From NCBI GenBank assembly GCA_964017235.1, contig OZ024934.1, positions 84,534,706 to 84,598,705 of the forward strand: DNA of 64,000 bases, read 5' to 3'. Numbering within the stretch: position 1 is the stretch's first letter; the number at the start of each line of letters is the position of its first letter. The notes under the pieces were generated by a model. The model ran no database searches. It saw only the letters and a list, made by a program, of their open reading frames with translations, and was not told the DNA's origin. The translations under genes and the position numbers were made by a program. Source of the stretch: Sabellastarte sp. h YS-2021. Lineage: Eukaryota; Annelida; Polychaeta; Sabellida; Sabellidae. Below are positions 37,576 through 51,279 of this stretch, piece after piece.

Positions 37576-40313
37576 CATATGGCACATCAGTCCAAAACCC
37601 CACTTAAACTTCATCAATCTGGCTCAGATTTTCACAGAAACTCAGTTCATATCACACATTGATATTGTATTGGCTTGACTTACTCAGGAAACCAATTAAA
37701 AATTTCAATTTTCCGGGGTTTGGGGCCAGGCTTACCCCCCCCCCCCCCCCCAACTTAGGAAATAGCAGGTATATCCTAATACAACCAATCTGAAGCTCTT
37801 CTTTAATTTTGCATATGTTTTAACAATAATTGAGGATATATTAGGCCCATTTGGAGCATTACATCTCTGAAAATAAATTATTTCACCCATATAGTGCTGT
37901 AAAAATGGTCAAAAATACATGTAAATTACACCAAACCAGTACCAAATGTTGGTCTATAATGCTGAAATTTGGCCAGAATATAAGGTGGCACATACTAAAT
38001 CTGACTCAACCGGTTTTAAAATTACATCTGATATAACAGTACCTATAGTTTGGCAATATTGGCTTTAGCTGGCCCCAAATTCGCTTCTGTGGGGCTGCAT
38101 TAAGATATACTTAAATTTGGCAAAGTAAGACAATTTTAAGGCTGAAAACCATATTGTTTGCTAGAGCTGGCGCCACTAAATGAGATTTCACAAGAATATT
38201 CCTTAAGAAATACATAACTGGTCCAAAATACACGTATTGGAAGTGCAGGTATCGAGGGGGTGATCATATGGCACATCAGTCCAAAACCCCACTTAAACTT
38301 CATCAATCTGGCTCAGATTTTCACAGGAAACTCAGTTCATATCACACATTGATATTGTATTGGCTTTACTTACTCAGGAAACCAATTAAAAATTTCAATT
38401 TTCCGGGGTTTGGGGCCAGGCTCAGCCCCCTCTCAAATTAGGAAATATCAGGTATATCCTAATACAACCAATCTGAAGCTCTTCTTTAATTTTGCATATG
38501 TTTTAACAATAATTGAGGATATATTAGGCCCATTTGGAGGATTACATCTCTGAAAATAAATTATTTCACCCATATAGTGCTGTAAAAATGGTCAAAAATA
38601 CATGTAAATTACACCAAACCAGTACCAAATATTGGTCTATAATGCTGAAATTTGGCCAGAATATAAGGTGGCACATACTAAATCTGACTGAACCGGTTTT
38701 AAAATTACATCTGATATAACAGTACCTATAGTTTGGCAATATTGACTTCAGCTGGCCCCAAATTCGCTTCTGTGGGGCTGCATTAAGATATACTTAAATT
38801 TGGCAAAGTAAGACAATTTTAAGGCTGAAAACCATATTGTTTGCTAGAGCTGGCGCCACTAAATGAGATTCCACAACAATATTCCTTAAGAAATACATAA
38901 CTGGTCCAAAATACACGTATTGGAAGTGCAGGTATCGAGGGGGTGATCATATGGCACATCAGTCCAAAACCCCACTTAAACTTCATCAATCTGGCTCAGA
39001 TTTTCACAGGAAACTCAGTTCATATCACACATTGATATTGTATTGGCTTGACTTACTCAGGAAACCAATTAAAAATTTCAATTTTCCGGGGTTTGGGGCC
39101 AGGCTCAGCCCCCTCTCAAATTAGGAAATATCAGGTATATCCTAATACAACCAATCTGAAGCTCTTCTTTAATTTTGCATATGTTTTAACAATAATTGAG
39201 GATATATTAGGCCCATTTGGAGCATTACATCTCTGAAAATAAATTATTTCGCCCATATAGTGCTGTAAAAATGGTCAAAAATACATGTAAATTACACCAA
39301 ACCAGTACCAAATATTGGTCTATAATGCTGAAATTTGGCCAGAATATAAGGTGGCACATACTAAATCTGACTGAACCGGTTTTAAAATTACATCTGATAT
39401 AACAGTACCTATAGTTTGGCAATATTGGCTTCAGCTGGCCCCAAATTCGCTTCTGTGGGGCTGCATTAAGATATACTTAAATTTGGCAAAGTAAGACAAT
39501 TTTAAGGCTGAAAACCACATTGTTTGCTAGAGCTGGCGCCACTAAATGAGATTCCACAAGAATATTCCTTAATAAATACATAACTGGTCCAAAATACACG
39601 TATTGGAAGTGCAGGTATCGAGGGGGTGATCATATGGCACATCAGTCCAAAACCCCACTTAAACTTCATCAATCTGGCTCAGATTTTCACAGGAAACTCA
39701 GTTCATATCACACATTGATATTGTATTGGCTTGACTTACTCAGGAAACCAATTAAAAATTTCAATTTTCCGGGGTTTGGGGCCAGGCTCAGCCCCCTCTC
39801 AAATTAGGAAATATCAGGTATATCCTAATACAACCAATCTGAAGCTCTTCTTTAATTTTGCATATGTTTTAACAATAATTGAGGATATATTAGGCCCATT
39901 TGGAGCATTACATCTCTGAAAATAAATTATTTCACCCATATAGTGCTGTAAAAATGGTCAAAAATACATGTAAATTACACCAAACCAGTACCAAATATTG
40001 GTCTATAATGCTGAAATTTGGCCAGAATATAAGGTGGCACATACTAAATCTGACTGAACCGGTTTTAAAATTACATCTGATATAACAGTACCTATAGTTT
40101 AGCAATATTGGCTTCAGCTGGCCCCAAATTCGCTTCTGTGGGGCTGCATTAAGATATACTTAAATTTGGCAAAGTAAGACAATTTTAAGGCTGAAAACCA
40201 TATTGTTTGCTAGAGCTGGCGCCACTAAATGAGATTCCACAACAATATTCCTTAATAAATACATAACTGGTCCAAAATACACGTATTGGAAGTGCAGGTA
40301 TCGAGGGGGTGAT
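37576..40313 (+). repeat. Tetramer higher-order repeat (units 56-59)
   Basis: Units start at 37576, 38265, 38948 and 39631. Order: poly-C unit with GACTCAACC (first appearance of this variant); class A unit with GGCTTTACTT and GGAGGA; class A unit with TTCGCCC and CACATTG; class A unit with TTTAGCAAT. This four-part order is the template for the rest of the window. Unit 56 has private GAGATTTCAC. Unit 57 has private ATTGACTTCAGC and, unlike its counterparts, CATATTG, CAACAAT and TAAGAAAT. Confidence 0.92.
37735..37751 (+). repeat. Poly-C tract, C17 (unit 56)
   Basis: First tract in a unit that also has GACTCAACC. Confidence 0.95.
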
Positions 40314-43052
40314 CATATGGCACATCAGTCCAAAACCCCACTTAAACTTCATCAATCTGGCTCAGATTTTCACAGAAACTCAGTTCATATCACACATTGA
40401 TATTGTATTGGCTTGACTTACTCAGGAAACCAATTAAAAATTTCAATTTTCCGGGGTTTGGGGCCAGGCTTACCCCCCCCCCCCCCCCCCAACTTAGGAA
40501 ATAGCAGGTATATCCTAATACAACCAATCTGAAGCTCTTCTTTAATTTTGCATATGTTTTAACAATAATTGAGGATATATTAGGCCCATTTGGAGCATTA
40601 CATCTCTGAAAATAAATTATTTCACCCATATAGTGCTGTAAAAATGGTCAAAAATACATGTAAATTACACCAAACCAGTACCAAATGTTGGTCTATAATG
40701 CTGAAATTTGGCCAGAATATAAGGTGGCACATACTAAATCTGACTCAACCGGTTTTAAAATTACATCTGATATAACAGTACCTATAGTTTGGCAATATTG
40801 GCTTTAGCTGGCCCCAAATTCGCTTCTGTGGGGCTGCATTAAGATATACTTAAATTTGGCAAAGTAAGACAATTTTAAGGCTGAAAACCATATTGTTTGC
40901 TAGAGCTGGCGCCACTAAATGAGATTCCACAAGAATATTCCTTAAGAAATACATAACTGGTCCAAAATACACGTATTGGAAGTGCAGGTATCGAGGGGGT
41001 GATCATATGGCACATCAGTCCAAAACCCCACTTAAACTTCATCAATCTGGCTCAGATTTTCACAGGAAACTCAGTTCATATCACACATTGATATTGTATT
41101 GGCTTTACTTACTCAGGAAACCAATTAAAAATTTCAATTTTCCGGGGTTTGGGGCCAGGCTCAGCCCCCTCTCAAATTAGGAAATATCAGGTATATCCTA
41201 ATACAACCAATCTGAAGCTCTTCTTTAATTTTGCATATGTTTTAACAATAATTGAGGATATATTAGGCCCATTTGGAGGATTACATCTCTGAAAATAAAT
41301 TATTTCACCCATATAGTGCTGTAAAAATGGTCAAAAATACATGTAAATTACACCAAACCAGTACCAAATATTGGTCTATAATGCTGAAATTTGGCCAGAA
41401 TATAAGGTGGCACATACTAAATCTGACTGAACCGGTTTTAAAATTACATCTGATATAACAGTACCTATAGTTTGGCAATATTGGCTTCAGCTGGCCCCAA
41501 ATTCGCTTCTGTGGGGCTGCATTAAGATATACTTAAATTTGGCAAAGTAAGACAATTTTAAGGCTGAAAACCACATTGTTTGCTAGAGCTGGCGCCACTA
41601 AATCAGATTCCACAAGAATATTCCTTAATAAATACATAACTGGTCCAAAATACACGTATTGGAAGTGCAGGTATCGAGGGGGTGATCATATGGCACATCA
41701 GTCCAAAACCCCACTTAAACTTCATCAATCTGGCTCAGATTTTCACAGGAAACTCAGTTCATATCACACATTGATATTGTATTGGCTTGACTTACTCAGG
41801 AAACCAATTAAAAATTTCAATTTTCCGGGGTTTGGGGCCAGGCTCAGCCCCCTCTCAAATTAGGAAATATCAGGTATATCCTAATACAACCAATCTGAAG
41901 CTCTTCTTTAATTTTGCATATGTTTTAACAATAATTGAGGATATATTAGGCCCATTTGGAGCATTACATCTCTGAAAATAAATTATTTCGCCCATATAGT
42001 GCTGTAAAAATGGTCAAAAATACATGTAAATTACACCAAACCAGTACCAAATATTGGTCTATAATGCTGAAATTTGGCCAGAATATAAGGTGGCACATAC
42101 TAAATCTGACTGAACCGGTTTTAAAATTACATCTGATATAACAGTACCTATAGTTTGGCAATATTGGCTTCAGCTGGCCCCAAATTCGCTTCTGTGGGGC
42201 TGCATTAAGATATACTTAAATTTGGCAAAGTAAGACAATTTTAAGGCTGAAAACCACATTGTTTGCTAGAGCTGGCGCCACTAAATGAGATTCCACAAGA
42301 ATATTCCTTAATAAATACATAACTGGTCCAAAATACACGTATTGGAAGTGCAGGTATCGAGGGGGTGATCATATGGCACATCAGTCCAAAACCCCACTTA
42401 AACTTCATCAATCTGGCTCAGATTTTCACAGGAAACTCAGTTCATATCACACATTGATATTGTATTGGCTTGACTTACTCAGGAAACCAATTAAAAATTT
42501 CAATTTTCCGGGGTTTGGGGCCAGGCTCAGCCCCCTCTCAAATTAGGAAATATCAGGTATATCCTAATACAACCAATCTGAAGCTCTTCTTTAATTTTGC
42601 ATATGTTTTAACAATAATTGAGGATATATTAGGCCCATTTGGAGCATTACATCTCTGAAAATAAATTATTTCACCCATATAGTGCTGTAAAAATGGTCAA
42701 AAATACATGTAAATTACACCAAACCAGTACCAAATATTGGTCTATAATGCTGAAATTTGGCCAGAATATAAGGTGGCACATACTAAATCTGACTGAACCG
42801 GTTTTAAAATTACATCTGATATAACAGTACCTATAGTTTAGCAATATTGGCTTCAGCTGGCCCCAAATTCGCTTCTGTGGGGCTGCATTAAGATATACTT
42901 AAATTTGGCAAAGTAAGACAATTTTAAGGCTGAAAACCATATTGTTTGCTAGAGCTGGCGCCACTAAATGAGATTCCACAACAATATTCCTTAATAAATA
43001 CATAACTGGTCCAAAATACACGTATTGGAAGTGCAGGTATCGAGGGGGTGAT
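40314..43052 (+). repeat. Tetramer higher-order repeat (units 60-63)
   Basis: Units start at 40314, 41004, 41687 and 42370, repeating the order of units 56-59 at an offset of 2,739 bp. Unit 61 differs by a private AATCAGATTCC, which replaces an in-frame TGA and lengthens a chance reading frame. Confidence 0.92.
40473..40490 (+). repeat. Poly-C tract, C18 (unit 60)
   Basis: One base longer than its counterpart in unit 56. Confidence 0.95.
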
Positions 43053-44432
43053 CATATGGCACATCAGTCCAAAACCCCACTTAAACTTCATCAATCTGGC
43101 TCAGATTTTCACAGAAACTCAGTTCATATCACACATTGATATTGTATTGGCTTGACTTACTCAGGAAACCAATTAAAAATTTCAATTTTCCGGGGTTTGG
43201 GGCCAGGCTTACCCCCCGCCCCCCCCCCCCCCCCCCAACTTAGGAAATAGCAGGTATATCCTAATACAACCAATCTGAAGCTCTTCTTTAATTTTGCATA
43301 TGTTTTAACAATAATTGAGGATATATTAGGCCCATTTGGAGCATTACATCTCTGAAAATAAATTATTTCACCCATATAGTGCTGTAAAAATGGTCAAAAA
43401 TACATGTAAATTACACCAAACCAGTACCAAATGTTGGTCTATAATGCTGAAATTTGGCCAGAATATAAGGTGGCACATACTAAATCTGACTCAACCGGTT
43501 TTAAAATTACATCTGATATAACAGTACCTATAGTTTGGCAATATTGGCTTTAGCTGGCCCCAAATTCGCTTCTGTGGGGCTGCATTAAGATATACTTAAA
43601 TTTGGCAAAGTAAGACAATTTTAAGGCTGAAAACCATATTGTTTGCTAGAGCTGGCGCCACTAAATGAGATTCCACAAGAATATTCCTTAAGAAATACAT
43701 AACTGGTCCAAAATACACGTATTGGAAGTGCAGGTATCGAGGGGGTGATCATATGGCACATCAGTCCAAAACCCCACTTAAACTTCATCAATCTGGCTCA
43801 GATTTTCACAGGAAACTCAGTTCATATCACACATTGATATTGTATTGGCTTGACTTACTCAGGAAACCAATTAAAAATTTCAATTTTCCGGGGTTTGGGG
43901 CCAGGCTCAGCCCCCTCTCAAATTAGGAAATATCAGGTATATCCTAATACAACCAATCTGAAGCTCTTCTTTAATTTTGCATATGTTTTAACAATAATTG
44001 AGGATATATTAGGCCCATTTGGAGCATTACATCTCTGAAAATAAATTATTTCACCCATATAGTGCTGTAAAAATGGTCAAAAATACATGTAAATTACACC
44101 AAACCAGTACCAAATATTGGTCTATAATGCTGAAATTTGGCCAGAATATAAGGTGGCACATACTAAATCTGACTGAACCGGTTTTAAAATTACATCTGAT
44201 ATAACAGTACCTATAGTTTAGCAATATTGGCTTCAGCTGGCCCCAAATTCGCTTCTGTGGGGCTGCATTAAGATATACTTAAATTTGGCAAAGTAAGACA
44301 ATTTTAAGGCTGAAAACCATATTGTTTGCTAGAGCTGGCGCCACTAAATGAGATTCCACAACAATATTCCTTAATAAATACATAACTGGTCCAAAATACA
44401 CGTATTGGAAGTGCAGGTATCGAGGGGGTGAT
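43053..44432 (+). repeat. Dimer higher-order repeat (units 64-65)
   Basis: Units start at 43053 and 43750. The pair is the first and last member of the tetramer (poly-C with GACTCAACC, then TTTAGCAAT) with the two middle members absent. Unit 64 is the longest monomer in the window at 697 bp because of its 25-base tract. Confidence 0.9.
43212..43236 (+). repeat. Longest C tract, C6-G-C18 (unit 64)
   Basis: A 25-base stretch with a single G at its seventh base; it produces the 697-bp monomer. Confidence 0.95.
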
Positions 44433-46487
44433 CATATGGCACATCAGTCCAAAACCCCACTTAAACTTCATCAATCTGGCTCAGATTTTCACAGAAACTC
44501 AGTTCATATCACACATTGATATTGTATTGGCTTGACTTACTCAGGAAACCAATTAAAAATTTCAATTTTCCGGGGTTTGGGGCCAGGCTTACCCCCCGCC
44601 CCCCCCCCAACTTAGGAAATAGCAGGTATATCCTAATACAACCAATCTGAAGCTCTTCTTTAATTTTGCATATGTTTTAACAATAATTGAGGATATATTA
44701 GGCCCATTTGGAGCATTACATCTCTGAAAATAAATTATTTCACCCATATAGTGCTGTAAAAATGGTCAAAAATACATGTAAATTACACCAAACCAGTACC
44801 AAATGTTGGTCTATAATGCTGAAATTTGGCCAGAATATAAGGTGGCACATACTAAATCTGACTCAACCGGTTTTAAAATTACATCTGATATAACAGTACC
44901 TATAGTTTGGCAATATTGGCTTTAGCTGGCCCCAAATTCGCTTCTGTGGGGCTGCATTAAGATATACTTAAATTTGGCAAAGTAAGACAATTTTAAGGCT
45001 GAAAACCATATTGTTTGCTAGAGCTGGCGCCACTAAATGAGATTCCACAAGAATATTCCTTAAGAAATACATAACTGGTCCAAAATACACGTATTGGAAG
45101 TGCAGGTATCGAGGGGGTGATCATATGGCACATCAGTCCAAAACCCCACTTAAACTTCATCAATCTGGCTCAGATTTTCACAGGAAACTCAGTTCATATC
45201 ACACATTGATATTGTATTGGCTTTACTTACTCAGGAAACCAATTAAAAATTTCAATTTTCCGGGGTTTGGGGCCAGGCTCAGCCCCCTCTCAAATTAGGA
45301 AATATCAGGTATATCCTAATACAACCAATCTGAAGCTCTTCTTTAATTTTGCATATGTTTTAACAATAATTGAGGATATATTAGGCCCATTTGGAGGATT
45401 ACATCTCTGAAAATAAATTATTTCACCCATATAGTGCTGTAAAAATGGTCAAAAATACATGTAAATTACACCAAACCAGTACCAAATATTGGTCTATAAT
45501 GCTGAAATTTGGCCAGAATATAAGGTGGCACATACTAAATCTGACTGAACCGGTTTTAAAATTACATCTGATATAACAGTACCTATAGTTTGGCAATATT
45601 GGCTTCAGCTGGCCCCAAATTCGCTTCTGTGGGGCTGCATTAAGATATACTTAAATTTGGCAAAGTAAGACAATTTTAAGGCTGAAAACCACATTGTTTG
45701 CTAGAGCTGGCGCCACTAAATGAGATTCCACAAGAATATTCCTTAATAAATACATAACTGGTCCAAAATACACGTATTGGAAGTGCAGGTATCGAGGGGG
45801 TGATCATATGGCACATCAGTCCAAAACCCCACTTAAACTTCATCAATCTGGCTCAGATTTTCACAGGAAACTCAGTTCATATCACACATTGATATTGTAT
45901 TGGCTTGACTTACTCAGGAAACCAATTAAAAATTTCAATTTTCCGGGGTTTGGGGCCAGGCTCAGCCCCCTCTCAAATTAGGAAATATCAGGTATATCCT
46001 AATACAACCAATCTGAAGCTCTTCTTTAATTTTGCATATGTTTTAACAATAATTGAGGATATATTAGGCCCATTTGGAGCATTACATCTCTGAAAATAAA
46101 TTATTTCACCCATATAGTGCTGTAAAAATGGTCAAAAATACATGTAAATTACACCAAACCAGTACCAAATATTGGTCTATAATGCTGAAATTTGGCCAGA
46201 ATATAAGGTGGCACATACTAAATCTGACTGAACCGGTTTTAAAATTACATCTGATATAACAGTACCTATAGTTTAGCAATATTGGCTTCAGCTGGCCCCA
46301 AATTCGCTTCTGTGGGGCTGCATTAAGATATACTTAAATTTGGCAAAGTAAGACAATTTTAAGGCTGAAAACCATATTGTTTGCTAGAGCTGGCGCCACT
46401 AAATGAGATTCCACAACAATATTCCTTAATAAATACATAACTGGTCCAAAATACACGTATTGGAAGTGCAGGTATCGAGGGGGTGAT
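44433..46487 (+). repeat. Trimer higher-order repeat (units 66-68)
   Basis: Units start at 44433, 45122 and 45805. Order: D unit with C6-G-C10, GGCTTTACTT/GGAGGA unit, TTTAGCAAT unit. The TTCGCCC member of the tetramer is missing. Length is 2,055 bp, identical to units 73-75 and 77-79. Confidence 0.92.
44592..44608 (+). repeat. Interrupted C tract, C6-G-C10 (unit 66)
   Basis: Same interrupted allele as units 73 and 77. Confidence 0.95.
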
Positions 46488-49224
46488 CATATGGCACATC
46501 AGTCCAAAACCCCACTTAAACTTCATCAATCTGGCTCAGATTTTCACAGAAACTCAGTTCATATCACACATTGATATTGTATTGGCTTGACTTACTCAGG
46601 AAACCAATTAAAAATTTCAATTTTCCGGGGTTTGGGGCCAGGCTTACCCCCCCCCCCCCCCCAACTTAGGAAATAGCAGGTATATCCTAATACAACCAAT
46701 CTGAAGCTCTTCTTTAATTTTGCATATGTTTTAACAATAATTGAGGATATATTAGGCCCATTTGGAGCATTACATCTCTGAAAATAAATTATTTCACCCA
46801 TATAGTGCTGTAAAAATGGTCAAAAATACATGTAAATTACACCAAACCAGTACCAAATGTTGGTCTATAATGCTGAAATTTGGCCAGAATATAAGGTGGC
46901 ACATACTAAATCTGACTCAACCGGTTTTAAAATTACATCTGATATAACAGTACCTATAGTTTGGCAATATTGGCTTTAGCTGGCCCCAAATTCGCTTCTG
47001 TGGGGCTGCATTAAGATATACTTAAATTTGGCAAAGTAAGACAATTTTAAGGCTGAAAACCACATTGTTTGCTAGAGCTGGCGCCACTAAATGAGATTCC
47101 ACAAGAATATTCCTTAAGAAATACATAACTGGTCCAAAATACACGTATTGGAAGTGCAGGTATCGAGGGGGTGATCATATGGCACATCAGTCCAAAACCC
47201 CACTTAAACTTCATCAATCTGGCTCAGATTTTCACAGGAAACTCAGTTCATATCACACATTGATATTGTATTGGCTTTACTTACTCAGGAAACCAATTAA
47301 AAATTTCAATTTTCCGGGGTTTGGGGCCAGGCTCAGCCCCCTCTCAAATTAGGAAATATCAGGTATATCCTAATACAACCAATCTGAAGCTCTTCTTTAA
47401 TTTTGCATATGTTTTAACAATAATTGAGGATATATTAGGCCCATTTGGAGGATTACATCTCTGAAAATAAATTATTTCACCCATATAGTGCTGTAAAAAT
47501 GGTCAAAAATACATGTAAATTACACCAAACCAGTACCAAATATTGGTCTATAATGCTGAAATTTGGCCAGAATATAAGGTGCCACATACTAAATCTGACT
47601 GAACCGGTTTTAAAATTACATCTGATATAACAGTACCTATAGTTTGGCAATATTGGCTTCAGCTGGCCCCAAATTCGCTTCTGTGGGGCTGCATTAAGAT
47701 ATACTTAAATTTGGCAAAGTAAGACAATTTTAAGGCTGAAAACCACATTGTTTGCTAGAGCTGGCGCCACTAAATGAGATTCCACAAGAATATTCCTTAA
47801 TAAATACATAACTGGTCCAAAATACACGTATTGGAAGTGCAGGTATCGAGGGGGTGATCATATGGCACATCAGTCCAAAACCCCACTTAAACTTCATCAA
47901 TCTGGCTCAGATTTTCACAGGAAACTCAGTTCATATCACACATTGATATTGTATTGGCTTGACTTACTCAGGAAACCAATTAAAAATTTCAATTTTCCGG
48001 GGTTTGGGGCCAGGCTCAGCCCCCTCTCAAATTAGGAAATATCAGGTATATCCTAATACAACCAATCTGAAGCTCTTCTTTAATTTTGCATATGTTTTAA
48101 CAATAATTGAGGATATATTAGGCCCATTTGGAGCATTACATCTCTGAAAATAAATTATTTCACCCATATAGTGCTGTAAAAATGGTCAAAAATACATGTA
48201 AATTACACCAAACCAGTACCAAATGTTGGTCTATAATGCTGAAATTTGGCCAGAATATAAGGTGGCACATACTAAATCTGACTCAACCGGTTTTAAAATT
48301 ACATCTGATATAACAGTACCTATAGTTTGGCAATATTGGCTTTAGCTGGCCCCAAATTCGCTTCTGTGGGGCTGCATTAAGATATACTTAAATTTGGCAA
48401 AGTAAGACAATTTTAAGGCTGAAAACCATATTGTTTGCTAGAGCTGGCGCCACTAAATGAGATTCCACAAGAATATTCCTTAAGAAATACATAACTGGTC
48501 CAAAATACACGTATTGGAAGTGCAGGTATCGAGGGGGTGATCATATGGCACATCAGTCCAAAACCCCACTTAAACTTCATCAATCTGGCTCAGATTTTCA
48601 CAGGAAACTCAGTTCATATCACACATTGATATTGTATTGGCTTGACTTACTCAGGAAACCAATTAAAAATTTCAATTTTCCGGGGTTTGGGGCCAGGCTC
48701 AGCCCCCTCTCAAATTAGGAAATATCAGGTATATCCTAATACAACCAATCTGAAGCTCTTCTTTAATTTTGCATATGTTTTAACAATAATTGAGGATATA
48801 TTAGGCCCATTTGGAGCATTACATCTCTGAAAATAAATTATTTCACCCATATAGTGCTGTAAAAATGGTCAAAAATACATGTAAATTACACCAAACCAGT
48901 ACCAAATATTGGTCTATAATGCTGAAATTTGGCCAGAATATAAGGTGGCACATACTAAATCTGACTGAACCGGTTTTAAAATTACATCTGATATAACAGT
49001 ACCTATAGTTTAGCAATATTGGCTTCAGCTGGCCCCAAATTCGCTTCTGTGGGGCTGCATTAAGATATACTTAAATTTGGCAAAGTAAGACAATTTTAAG
49101 GCTGAAAACCATATTGTTTGCTAGAGCTGGCGCCACTAAATGAGATTCCACAACAATATTCCTTAATAAATACATAACTGGTCCAAAATACACGTATTGG
49201 AAGTGCAGGTATCGAGGGGGTGAT
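46488..49224 (+). repeat. Variant tetramer (units 69-72)
   Basis: Units start at 46488, 47176, 47859 and 48542. Unit 69 is a C16 poly-C copy with CACATTG instead of CATATTG. Unit 70 has GGCTTTACTT, GGAGGA and the rare GTGCCACATACT, shared only with unit 81. Unit 71 is a mosaic: class A tract on the left, TGTTGG, GACTCAACC, CTTTAGC and TAAGAAAT on the right. Unit 72 has TTTAGCAAT. The third position is therefore filled by a recombinant rather than a TTCGCCC unit. Confidence 0.88.
46647..46662 (+). repeat. Poly-C tract, C16 (unit 69)
   Basis: Uninterrupted; opens the variant tetramer. Confidence 0.95.
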
Positions 49225-51279
49225 CATATGGCACATCAGTCCAAAACCCCACTTAAACTTCATCAATCTGGCTCAGATTTTCACAGAAACTCAGTTCATA
49301 TCACACATTGATATTGTATTGGCTTGACTTACTCAGGAAACCAATTAAAAATTTCAATTTTCCGGGGTTTGGGGCCAGGCTTACCCCCCGCCCCCCCCCC
49401 AACTTAGGAAATAGCAGGTATATCCTAATACAACCAATCTGAAGCTCTTCTTTAATTTTGCATATGTTTTAACAATAATTGAGGATATATTAGGCCCATT
49501 TGGAGCATTACATCTCTGAAAATAAATTATTTCACCCATATAGTGCTGTAAAAATGGTCAAAAATACATGTAAATTACACCAAACCAGTACCAAATGTTG
49601 GTCTATAATGCTGAAATTTGGCCAGAATATAAGGTGGCACATACTAAATCTGACTCAACCGGTTTTAAAATTACATCTGATATAACAGTACCTATAGTTT
49701 GGCAATATTGGCTTTAGCTGGCCCCAAATTCGCTTCTGTGGGGCTGCATTAAGATATACTTAAATTTGGCAAAGTAAGACAATTTTAAGGCTGAAAACCA
49801 TATTGTTTGCTAGAGCTGGCGCCACTAAATGAGATTCCACAAGAATATTCCTTAAGAAATACATAACTGGTCCAAAATACACGTATTGGAAGTGCAGGTA
49901 TCGAGGGGGTGATCATATGGCACATCAGTCCAAAACCCCACTTAAACTTCATCAATCTGGCTCAGATTTTCACAGGAAACTCAGTTCATATCACACATTG
50001 ATATTGTATTGGCTTTACTTACTCAGGAAACCAATTAAAAATTTCAATTTTCCGGGGTTTGGGGCCAGGCTCAGCCCCCTCTCAAATTAGGAAATATCAG
50101 GTATATCCTAATACAACCAATCTGAAGCTCTTCTTTAATTTTGCATATGTTTTAACAATAATTGAGGATATATTAGGCCCATTTGGAGGATTACATCTCT
50201 GAAAATAAATTATTTCACCCATATAGTGCTGTAAAAATGGTCAAAAATACATGTAAATTACACCAAACCAGTACCAAATATTGGTCTATAATGCTGAAAT
50301 TTGGCCAGAATATAAGGTGGCACATACTAAATCTGACTGAACCGGTTTTAAAATTACATCTGATATAACAGTACCTATAGTTTGGCAATATTGGCTTCAG
50401 CTGGCCCCAAATTCGCTTCTGTGGGGCTGCATTAAGATATACTTAAATTTGGCAAAGTAAGACAATTTTAAGGCTGAAAACCACATTGTTTGCTAGAGCT
50501 GGCGCCACTAAATGAGATTCCACAAGAATATTCCTTAATAAATACATAACTGGTCCAAAATACACGTATTGGAAGTGCAGGTATCGAGGGGGTGATCATA
50601 TGGCACATCAGTCCAAAACCCCACTTAAACTTCATCAATCTGGCTCAGATTTTCACAGGAAACTCAGTTCATATCACACATTGATATTGTATTGGCTTGA
50701 CTTACTCAGGAAACCAATTAAAAATTTCAATTTTCCGGGGTTTGGGGCCAGGCTCAGCCCCCTCTCAAATTAGGAAATATCAGGTATATCCTAATACAAC
50801 CAATCTGAAGCTCTTCTTTAATTTTGCATATGTTTTAACAATAATTGAGGATATATTAGGCCCATTTGGAGCATTACATCTCTGAAAATAAATTATTTCA
50901 CCCATATAGTGCTGTAAAAATGGTCAAAAATACATGTAAATTACACCAAACCAGTACCAAATATTGGTCTATAATGCTGAAATTTGGCCAGAATATAAGG
51001 TGGCACATACTAAATCTGACTGAACCGGTTTTAAAATTACATCTGATATAACAGTACCTATAGTTTAGCAATATTGGCTTCAGCTGGCCCCAAATTCGCT
51101 TCTGTGGGGCTGCATTAAGATATACTTAAATTTGGCAAAGTAAGACAATTTTAAGGCTGAAAACCATATTGTTTGCTAGAGCTGGCGCCACTAAATGAGA
51201 TTCCACAACAATATTCCTTAATAAATACATAACTGGTCCAAAATACACGTATTGGAAGTGCAGGTATCGAGGGGGTGAT
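49225..51279 (+). repeat. Trimer higher-order repeat (units 73-75)
   Basis: Units start at 49225, 49914 and 50597. Same order, same 2,055-bp length and same interrupted C6-G-C10 tract as units 66-68. Confidence 0.92.
49384..49400 (+). repeat. Interrupted C tract, C6-G-C10 (unit 73)
   Basis: Identical to the tract of unit 66. Confidence 0.95.

Noticed and set aside
41576..41863. 95-codon frame, longest on the plus strand
   Set aside because: It exists because of one private change (TGA to TCA at AATCAGATTCC) in unit 61; other copies stop there.
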